NCBI GenBank assembly: GCA_026122225.1
Contig: JANEZZ010003058.1
Location: 372,001-436,000, forward strand
From: Heloderma charlesbogerti
Taxonomy: Eukaryota; Chordata; Lepidosauria; Squamata; Helodermatidae
Direction: 5' to 3'
DNA: 64,000 bases
Both the position numbers and the translations under genes were made by a program. The notes below the pieces were generated by a model. The model saw only the letters and a program-made list of their open reading frames with translations. It was not told the DNA's origin and did no database searches. Positions 56,839 through 64,000 of the stretch are shown here, piece by piece. Within the stretch, counting starts at the first letter, position 1. Each line of letters starts with the position of its first letter.

Positions 56839-57044
56839 ATGCATACAGTCAGGCTGATTCAGTGTGTGTGTCCATGTGTGTGTGTAGGAGGGGGACTTAT
56901 CAGCCAAAACATTGGCCGCTGGTCCCTAGTTCTGCTGAAATGCTTGGCCAACCAGATTACTAAAGGAATATCATTTCACGTTTCAGAGAAATGGAGTAAA
57001 CAATCTTCACAGATGCTCATTCAGATGAGTATGCATTTTGCTTT
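56839..57044. other. Short unique segment, no gene seen
   Basis: Includes a GTGTGTGTCCATGTGTGTGT stretch. Nothing else recognised. Confidence 0.4.
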
Positions 57045-57140
57045 CCTATTTCTAATCCTATACTCACACTGGAGTGAGCCCATTGAACTCAGTAAGATGT
57101 TTTTCTCAGTAGACTTGTAAGACATTATAGGATTGGTCTG
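57045..57140. repeat. P3 palindromic repeat
   Basis: CTAATCCTATACTCACACTG, CATTGAACTCAGTAAG, then TTTTCTCAGTAGACTTG and TTATAGGATTGG. Confidence 0.65.
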
Positions 57141-57210
57141 CTAACCATTTTAAGAATGAGCCATACATACCTCAGCAAACTGGGGCAGTGTGTGTGTGGG
57201 AAGGTTACAA

Positions 57211-57635
57211 ACATATGAAGAGCCCTGCTGGATCTGACCAAGGGTCCATCTAGTCCAGCGTTCTGTTCACACAGTGGCCAGCCAGCTGCCCACAGGAAGC
57301 CCACAAGAAGGACATGAGTGCAACAGCACCCTCCTGCCCATGCTCCCCAGCAACTGATGCACATAGGCACACTGCCTCTGATACTGGAGGTAGCATAGAG
57401 CCATCAGGACTAGTAGCCATGGGTAGCCTTCTCCTCCATGAATTTGTCTATCCTTTTTTAAAGCCATCCAAACTGGTGGCCATCACTGCATCTTGTGGAA
57501 GTGAATTCCATAGTTTAAAAATGTGCTGTGTGAAGAAGCACTTCCTTCAATCTGTCCTGAATCTTCCACCAATTAGCTTCATGGGAAGGCCTTGGGTTCT
57601 AGTATTATGAGAGAGGGAGAAAAATGTCTCCCTAT
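57211..57635 (-). mobile_element. CR1-type LINE, antisense, left segment
   Basis: AGAGCCCTGCTGGATCTGAC, CAAGGGTCCATCTAGTCCAG, CTCCATGAATTTGTCTATCC and TGTGTGAAGAAGCACTTCC are plus-strand words of antisense CR1 copies common in reptiles. The element continues at 58221 after the H4 insertion. A further antisense copy begins near 63815. Confidence 0.85.
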
Positions 57636-58220
57636 TAGGGATGTTGGAGAATTCTGCCACGGACTCCAGTGAGGCCGGATTCTAAAGAATCTGCCCCCCC
57701 GGAGTCTGTGGTGGAACGGACTACCCCCCCCAAATCCTTGCCGGAGTGGACCTACCTGGCAGTGGTGGCGGCTCCGGCAGCAGCTCCAAGTTGTCTTCTG
57801 GCTGCAGCCGGGCTGCGGCCGCAAATGGCAGCTGCTATGCCGGCCGCCATTTGCGTCCCTGCCAAGCCATGATAGGCTACGTAAGTATCTACGTAGCCTA
57901 TCACGGCAAAAGGCAGGGACACAAGTGGCGAAGCAGCCACCATTTGCATCCCTGCCTTTTGTCGTGATACGCTACGTAGATACTTACGTAGCCTATTACA
58001 GCAAAGAGCAGGGGCACAAATGGCGTAGCGGCCGCCATTTGCGGCCACAGTGGCCCAGTAGTGGCCGGAAGTCCAGCTGTGGCTTGCCCTGGCTGGCAGC
58101 TCCGCGGAGTCGCCACGGAGAGGAGCAGGCCAGGGAGGATTCCGGGCGGAGGGACTGAGCACCTCTCCCCCATCGTGGATGCCCCTGAATGGAGCCAGGT
58201 AAGGGATTCGTACATCCCTA
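57636..58220. mobile_element. hAT-like palindromic-core element, copy H4, inside CR1
   Basis: 585 bp, opposite orientation to H1-H3. Ends TAGGGATGTTGGAG and GATTCGTACATCCCTA. A perfect duplication CTCCCTAT (57628-57635, 58221-58228) flanks it, and CR1 text is continuous once element and one copy are removed. The core (about 57820-58045) is a palindrome centred near 57932, with two TACGTA-type palindromes at 57868-57903 and 57966-57999. CAGGTAAGG at 58196-58204 faces outward. Confidence 0.95.
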
Positions 58221-58650
58221 CTCCCTATCCACTTTCTCCATATCATGCATAATTTTATGCACCTCTATCATGTCACCCCTTTACCCACCTTTTTTCTAAG
58301 CTAAACAATCCCAGATGTTCTAACCTTTCCTCATAGGGGAGATGCTCCAGTCCCTTGATCATTCTTGATGCCCCTTTCCGCACTTTTTCCAACTCCACAA
58401 TATTCTTCTTTAGGTACAGTGACCAGAACTGTACACAATATTGCAAGTATGGTCACACCATAGATTTGTATAAGGGCAATATGATCTTGGCAGTTTTATT
58501 CTCAATTCCTTTCCAAATTGTGCACAACATGGAACCTGCCTCTTTCACAGCTGCCGCACACCGAGTTGACATTTTCTTTGAGCTGTCCACCACAATCCCA
58601 AGATCTCTTTCTTGGTCAGTCATAAACCCTCTGGGCAGTTCACTGTAAAT
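58221..58650 (-). mobile_element. CR1-type LINE, antisense, right segment
   Basis: CTATCATGTCACCCCTTTAC, GGGGAGATGCTCCAGTCC, GTGACCAGAACTGTACAC and CCAAGATCTCTTTCTTGG continue the CR1 begun at 57211. No frame is open on the minus strand. Confidence 0.85.
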
Positions 58651-58717
58651 GTGCCGGTGATATGTTAAAGTTTACTCCAGCAGACTTCTTGGTGTGATGA
58701 AGTCAGAGTATACATAG

Positions 58718-59075
58718 CCTAGAGGTGGGGAACCCCTTTCAGCCCAAATGCTGATTTCATTTTGGAGACGTTCTTAGGGGCTGCCTTCCCATGGTGGGCA
58801 GAGCTGAAGGCAAAAGGGGGTGGGGCCAAAATACCAGCATATTTTAAAGCTCTTACTAAGTGTGAAGCCTTAGGAGAGGCATTTCAACCTTTTAGAATGG
58901 GGAAAAAAACTGCACAAAGCTGGGAACATCATTAAACAATTGGAGGTTGGGGGAAAGGGGATGTGGCCAGGCAAGGGGGTGTGGCCATCTGGGGAAACCT
59001 AGAGGGCCAGATTGGGACCCCAGGAGGGCCATATTTGGGCCTGGGGCCTGAGGGTCTGCACCACTGATGTACAGG
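58718..59075. mobile_element. Possible hAT-like MITE
   Basis: Left end TAGAGGTGGGGAACCCC and right end GGTCTGCACCACTG, consistent with decayed CAGNGGTG inverted repeats. The body has AGGGGATGTGGCCAGG and GGGGTGTGGCCATC words. Target duplication unresolved. Confidence 0.5.
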
Positions 59076-59084
59076 ACCCATTCA

Positions 59085-59640
59085 TAGGGTGGAAGTGACT
59101 CATGAATTCCCAAAAAGGAGGCATGCATCACACAAAAAAGAAGTCAGCAATTTCCATAACATTCGCATGTGCTAATTGATATGCACAGATACAAATTTAG
59201 ATATGAATATTATAATTTAAATAGAAATACAAAACATCTCACTGTAGTGCAGGAGGTTTTAATCAGGTGACCTGTGTGCCTGCCTGTCCAGGTCTTAACT
59301 GTGGATGGGCAACAGTTCTTATGGTTCTTTACCTTTAAACTGGAACTGGACAGGACAGCCCTTTAAATCTGTCTGTCCATCCATCCATCCGTCTGTCCAT
59401 CCCTATCTATCTATCTATCTATCTATCTATCACCACATTTCTAAACTGCCCAATAGCCGAGGCTCTCTGGCAGTTCACAACAATTAAAACCATAAAATCC
59501 TACATGACAAAACACAATATAAAACTTCAAAAGTTTAAAAGTACCACGTAAAACCCAAAGCAAAACCCAGCAGCAGTAACAGCCCAAGGAAACAGAGGCT
59601 GTCCTTTGTAAAAGAGGACACCTGGCCACCCTACTCAGTT
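59085..59640 (-). mobile_element. TIR family T, split by an L2 tail
   Basis: The body runs from about 59085 (AATTCCCAAAAAGGAGG, CAGGTGACCTGTGTGCC, GACAGGACAGCCCTTTAAAT) to 59370. It resumes at about 59595 with GAGGCTGTCC, GAGGACACCTGGCCACCCTA. The left terminus is degraded. Confidence 0.75.
59371..59594 (-). mobile_element. L2-type 3' end with (TCCA)/(TCTA)n tail, nested in family T
   Basis: The tail microsatellite is at 59372-59431 (TCCATCCATCC then CTATCTATCTATC). Next come ACATTTCTAAACTGCCCAAT, CTCTGGCAGTTCACAACAAT and AAACACAATATAAAAC, the antisense L2 3' end. Confidence 0.75.
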
Positions 59641-60770
59641 TCGCTGTAGCTCCACTTCCAGCCATCTGGCTCAGCTATCCTTGCATGTTGTGCCACTTTG
59701 GCTCCACGCTAGACTCATCTTAGTAGGGGGAGGGGGGGGGACTTCTTTAATTAAAAAAAAACCTGTCCACCATATTTACATAACCAAACAAAAATAACTT
59801 ACCTCTTTCTACAACTCAACTGAATCCTACTACTGTGAGGACGTCTTCCTGGATTCATCCCTCAAGGCAGAGATTTTGCATTTCATTTTTCATACATTAT
59901 AAATGAACCATGTCAAGTGTTCAAGTAATAAAGACTTCCATCCCTACACACCCTGGCCACCATTGTAGTCTTTGGAATACATTTAGGGACAATGCACTCA
60001 TTTTAGGAGGTATTTTACTTTACTAGGCTACCTTATAGCCTGGCCTTACATAAGGCCTGTTGTGCCAGCAGCTAAGACTGCTTCTAGATGGCGACTTCTT
60101 CAGATGTGAGGCATACTGATTTGACTCATAAAATTCAAAGCAAGCCTTGAAGGTGCACCTTTGCAGCTTCAAGAAATAAAAAAAGCAGGCAAATGCCATT
60201 TTTTATCTTTCCAAGCAAGCAAGGTTAAAAAGGAGAGACGTATTTCTTCGAAGTTCCCTGTACTGGTAATAATGCCACTATTTATGTTATTCTTCAGAAT
60301 AAAAGAGAGAGTGATATTCATTCCTTGATTCACACCCCCTCATCCAAGGGAGGGCAACCTATGGTGTGAGTTTCTTCAAAGAACAAAGGATGTATGTGTG
60401 CGTGGGGAGGTATGTGTGTGTGTGTGCATGCATATCTATCTAAATCCAGTTCCCAGGGCTCCATCACAGTCTATTGTGACCAAAAAATGAAAACTGGGCT
60501 GCAACTAGGACAGGGGCTAACTTGATTTTCAATGGTTCCCAGTGAATACTTTGTGACAAAGAATACTATGTAAGGGTGGGGGGAAGCATTTCATAAACAT
60601 TTATTGTTGAAAAGTGAACCCCCTTTCAATTATGCTTCATGGATTGCTTCGAAAGAGGACAAAGTGCTTCACTGCCCTCACTCTGAATGGGCTTCCTTAG
60701 CCGCCTCTGACACCAGCACATTGTCAAATCTGATTGGCTTTAGTACTGTGGCATCACCCACTCACTACAC
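59641..60770. other. Unique DNA, no gene seen
   Basis: Contains a (GT)n run at about 60412-60425. No exon or RNA recognised. Confidence 0.45.
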
Positions 60771-60907
60771 CAGTCTTCCTCAACCTGGTGCCCTCCAGAT
60801 GTTTTGGACTACAGTGCCCATCAGCCTTAACCAGCATGGCCAATGCGTAGGAATGATGGGAGTTGTGGTCCAAAACATCTGGAGGGCACCAGATTTGAGG
60901 GAGGCTG
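60771..60907. mobile_element. P1 MITE, complete copy with target duplication
   Basis: Ends CAGTCTTCCTCAACCTGGTG and CACCAGATTTGAGGGAGGCTG trimmed at 60907. Arms are CCAGATGTTTTGGACTAC and GTGGTCCAAAACATCTGG. Flanks CACTACAC and CTTTACAC match at six of eight bases, supporting hAT-type insertion. Confidence 0.88.
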
Positions 60908-61020
60908 CTTTACACAATACCTGCGATTGTCTGGGATCACCACAGGAAGGAGAAAGAAGGCTTAAGCAGGGGGGAAATTGTGGTGTCACAGCAGCAGCTG
61001 CAGATAGGGGAAATAGAGGT

Positions 61021-61120
61021 GATCAGTTATTTATTTATTTAATAGATTTATAGTCTGCTTTTCAGGATAAAGCCCTTCAAGTGGATTACAACTTACTTTA
61101 AAATACAAAATATACAATCA
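61021..61120 (-). mobile_element. L2-type 3' end, antisense
   Basis: TTATTTATTTATTTAATAG tail, then AAGCCCTTCAAGTGGATTAC and AAAATATACAATCAAACCC. Confidence 0.6.
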
Positions 61121-61267
61121 AACCCTAAATGCAACATTCAGGACGTAAATAATTAAAATAACAAATAATGGTTTGGAGGAAAAAATGTTTTTCTGCCATA
61201 CACAAATGTAGTACTTCCCAGCTTATAATAGAAATAGGAGGACAGGTTACTTACTTACTTAAATCCT

Positions 61268-61412
61268 ATACCTAGAGAACATGCGGCCTTCCAGGTGTTT
61301 TTGGATTACAACTCCCATCAATTCTGACCATTGGTCATGCTGGTTGGAGCTGATGGAAGTTGCAGTCCAACAACATCTGGAGGGCCACAAGTTGCCTACT
61401 CCCATCTTATAA
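61268..61412. mobile_element. P1 MITE, full copy
   Basis: GAGAACATGCGGCCTTCCAG, GATTACAACTCCCATCAATT at the left; GGAAGTTGCAGTCCAACAAC and ATCTGGAGGGCCACAAGTTG at the right. Confidence 0.8.
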
Positions 61413-61432
61413 CTAGGAGATAATAGAAGATA

Positions 61433-61515
61433 GAGAGAGAGAGAGAGAGAGAGAGGGAGGGAGAGAGAGAGAGAGAGAAGCACATGCGTACGCACGCACA
61501 CACGCGCGCACACAT
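61433..61515. repeat. (GA)n and (CA/CG)n microsatellites
   Basis: GA-rich run at 61433-61479, then alternating CACGCACACACGCGCGC at about 61490-61512. Confidence 0.9.
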
Positions 61516-61854
61516 ATATGATTATATAGGTGCAAGATCACCTATATAGTTACTACAGAAGGATCAAACAGAATTCTAGATTTTCATCTAAAAATATAGC
61601 ATGTGTCTATATGCAAGCCAGCAAGATTATTCAGCAGCTTTTCATTCAGGCAGCATAACTGAAACCTGTACAGAAGAATAAGAGACCTGTCATTGCAGCT
61701 TAGCTGGCCACCCTTGGGGATGTCTGTGCCAGCTCTTTCACAGCCACACACAAAGCCTGCTTGTGTGTCACAGTGCTATCCTTCCCTTTCACTCCCCCAA
61801 AGAGTAGGCAACAGACTGTTTTGCTTTTCTATTGAGCTTTGTGCAAATAGTGTA
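61516..61854. other. Unique DNA, no gene seen
   Basis: No recognised feature. Confidence 0.4.
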
Positions 61855-61905
61855 AAAAAGAAAGAAAAGAAAAGAAAAAAGAAAAGAAAAGAAAAGAAAA
61901 AAAGC
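61855..61905. repeat. (GAAAA)n microsatellite
   Basis: AAAGAAAAGAAAAG-type A-rich pentanucleotide run. The antisense ORF across it is a string of Phe and Ser. Confidence 0.92.
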
Positions 61906-62247
61906 AGTAGATGGGGAAAATAATTAATACTGTTGATATTGGAGAAGGCATGTGGGGTTCTGGTTTCTTTAGCTACAGTCTGGTCCAGTAGGAAACAACT
62001 TGGCTTCCCACTCTGCTTCAAAACTTTGCTGAGTCACGCACCTCCCCCCTGGTTCATGCTGAGCAAGTAACAGGCCCCATGTGCCCTCTTGCAATTTGTC
62101 ACATTTAGCTTTCCAAGCTGTGCCACAAACTAGAACAGATGAGAGAGAGAGAGAGACTGTGGGTCAAACTACATGCTATACACAATTGTGTATTGTTCCA
62201 ACCCTTTCTTTTTCCTTTTTCATTTTAATGCAAAGCAGCCTCAAAGA

Positions 62248-62345
62248 TGGTGGGCGGGTTCACACGTAATGCTAAGCCACACTGGAGGATAAGCCGCGGT
62301 GGGTTCGCTATTTGCTTGCCAAACCACGTTACTCCTGACAGATGA
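62248..62345. repeat. Fragment related to the 40930-41280 MITE
   Basis: GGCGGGTTCACACGTAATG, TAAGCCGCGGTGGGTTCGC, then GCCAAACCACG resemble its GC-rich arm words. Boundaries uncertain. Confidence 0.45.
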
Positions 62346-63288
62346 CTGGGTGAGTGGCAGTTAAGCATCGCTTGTTTCCCCTCTCAGTCCTCTAGCCTGC
62401 GCCCTGCATATATCCCAGTGTCCTTTGTGGCATAGCCCTTCTTGTCTCCTTGTCCCTGCGCTCCCCCTGCTCTGATTGCCACCCCTTTTCAGAGCACTTA
62501 CTCCATTGGCCACCTTTTTTAACATTATTTTTTGGGTCCCTCAGAATTGCACAAATGGGGTGTTGTTGTTGTTATATTTCCCAGTCTATCACAGGTACAC
62601 AAGAGCATATTTGTGGCTGTTGGATATGTGGTCTTGTCTGGTCAATTTCCTTGTATGTTTCAGCTGTCAATGGGAGCATAGAAGTAGAGCGGGAAATGTA
62701 CAAGGAAATTGACAAGGCAAGACTGCATAAAGGCTAATTTGCGTGCAGTCGAGAAGAACCTGGGGAAAATGGGGGGGAAAGTGAGAGAAGTAACTGCATC
62801 AAAAAGCGGAGGGGGGGGGAAACAATATCTCCCACTTAACACTGTAATTCTCATGCTATTAAGTGTCAAACTGACACTTGTCAATGTCCTCCTCCCTTTC
62901 AACACTTCCCCAAGTCTCCAGCAAGTCCAGAAAGGGGAGTTATTGGCTCCCTGTCCTCCTTTTTGTGGCTCCTTCTAAAAGCAGTTACTGCTGTTGCAGA
63001 AATTTTCCCTCTGTTTACCTCCCAGCCTCTAAATTCCCACAAATTCCCACCCCCCTTTTACTTCCCAAAATTTTGATTGAGAGTGGGAAGAGTGACTGGA
63101 AGACGCAGCTTAATTCCTGTTATTTGTCCACTCAAAATACTTCTCCCTCAGCTGCCTTCCCACCCATCAGAGAAAAGATACAGACTGGGTGGGAAAGCAG
63201 CTTGGGTGTGTGTATAGGATTTTGAGCAGACATGTGATTGGAAAAGAAAGGGTTAGACAGCTCCTCTACATGCTTTCGATTGCAGCCT
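62346..63288. other. Unique DNA, no gene seen
   Basis: CT-rich and ordinary segments. A local pair GTCAATTTCCTTGTA (62640-62654) / TACAAGGAAATTGAC (62699-62713) forms a perfect 15-bp inverted repeat. No gene recognised. Confidence 0.55.
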
Positions 63289-63352
63289 TTAAAGGTGCAG
63301 TCCTATGCATGCCTAGACTGAAAAAAGTCCTACAACTCCCAGCATTCCCCAG
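63289..63352. mobile_element. P2 MITE, left half
   Basis: AAGGTGCAGTCCTATGCATG, AAAAAGTCCTACAACTCCCA, GCATTCCCCAGCCAGCATG, then abrupt change to a P1 MITE. Confidence 0.75.
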
Positions 63353-63497
63353 CCAGCATGAGCAACATGTGGCCCTCCAGATGTTGTTAGATTGCAACTC
63401 CCATCAGCCCTAGCTAGCATAGCCAATGATGAGGGCTGATGGGAGTTGCACGCCAACAACATCTGGAGGGCCACAGAGTTGCCCACTCCTGCTCTAA
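63353..63497. mobile_element. P1 MITE, full copy
   Basis: ATGAGCAACATGTGGCCCTC, CAGATGTTGTTAGATTGCAA at the left; AACAACATCTGGAGGGCCAC and GTTGCCCACTCCTGCTC at the right. Confidence 0.82.
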
Positions 63498-63814
63498 GGC
63501 TGCTTTGCATTAAAATAAAAATTATGAGGAGAATCACACAATTGAGCATCACATGTTGTTTTGCCTCAAAGTTCATTCTATGCTCGATTCATACTACCCC
63601 CCATAAAAAGAGCTTGATTATTTATATTCATGTATGGCATCTATACCTGGGCAGATCCAGCCAGAATAAATCATGGTTGGCTATTAGATTAATCCATGGA
63701 AATGGGGGGGAAGTAGCATTCATCCGTAACAGAATATAGTAAAATACAACATTTCCATTTTCCCCCATTACCTGAAATTAATTTGGGAATTAATATTATT
63801 GAGATGCCTACTGA
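63498..63814. other. Unique DNA, no gene seen
   Basis: No recognised feature. Confidence 0.4.
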
Positions 63815-64000
63815 ATGTAAGAACAGCCATGCTGGATAAGACCAAAGGCCTATGTAGTCCAGCATTCTATTCCCACAGTGGCCAACCAGATGCCCGTGGG
63901 ATGCTCACAGCACCCTCGAGCTCCGTAACAACTGGTACTCAGAGGCAAACTGCCCCTGAAACAGGAGATAATCTCTGGCCATTATGAGTAGTATCAATGG
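63815..64000 (-). mobile_element. CR1-type LINE, antisense, runs off the window
   Basis: ATGTAAGAACAGCCATGCTG, GATAAGACCAAAGGCC, CAGTGGCCAACCAGATGCCC match the left end of the CR1 at 57211. The copy continues past the window edge. Confidence 0.85.

Noticed and set aside
61433..61479. Direct repeats as a CRISPR-like array
   Set aside because: Simple (GA)n microsatellite with no spacers, in vertebrate DNA.

Overview
This window looks like vertebrate nuclear DNA from a squamate reptile, probably a lizard. It carries four BovB (RTE-clade) LINE copies, a tRNA-derived SINE sharing the BovB tail (Sauria type), CR1 and L2 LINEs, a second tRNA-derived SINE, a MIR-like SINE, 5S-rRNA-derived SINEs and dense palindromic DNA-transposon remnants. 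BovB together with a Sauria-type SINE is typical of squamates; the species cannot be named from sequence alone. I recognise no host protein-coding exon, rRNA gene, functional tRNA gene or CRISPR array. The window reads as intergenic or intronic DNA.

Layout. 1-7.3 kb: mostly unique AT-rich DNA with a 59-bp tandem duplication, a 20-bp-arm hairpin and two stretches resembling conserved non-coding elements. 7.3-10.6 kb: BovB copy A, full length with a 15-bp target duplication. 11-14.3 kb: an old repeat field, a DNA element holding a 5S-derived SINE, and 5'-truncated BovB copy B. 14.7-18.7 kb: two large copies (H1, H2) of a palindromic DNA element with 8-bp target duplications, an L2 tail and another large inverted repeat. 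19-23 kb: small palindromic repeats and an antisense SINE. 23.4-26.6 kb: BovB copy C with a 27-bp internal inversion. 27.1-27.7 kb: a second type of 8-bp-duplication element (H5). 27.7-32.2 kb: two antisense L2 pieces. 33.5 kb: Sauria-type SINE. 34.2-37.4 kb: BovB copy D, the most intact, with a 787-codon open frame. 37.4-42 kb: mostly unique. 42-52 kb: CR1, L2, SINE and MITE mixture with H3. 52-64 kb: more of the same, including H4 inserted in an antisense CR1.

The biology here is transposon ecology. BovB supplies an endonuclease/reverse transcriptase whose tail is shared with the Sauria-type SINE. The CR1 tail is shared with the 5S-derived SINE. The hAT-like elements encode nothing and would depend on a transposase supplied from elsewhere. 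Nesting gives relative ages: BovB D, H2, H4 and the 44.2-kb CR1 copy all sit inside older repeats. The most unusual item is the H family: four copies with TAGGGATGT-type ends, 8-bp target duplications, a core that is a palindrome built of smaller palindromes (up to about 350 bp), and outward-facing CAGGTAAG motifs in both arms.
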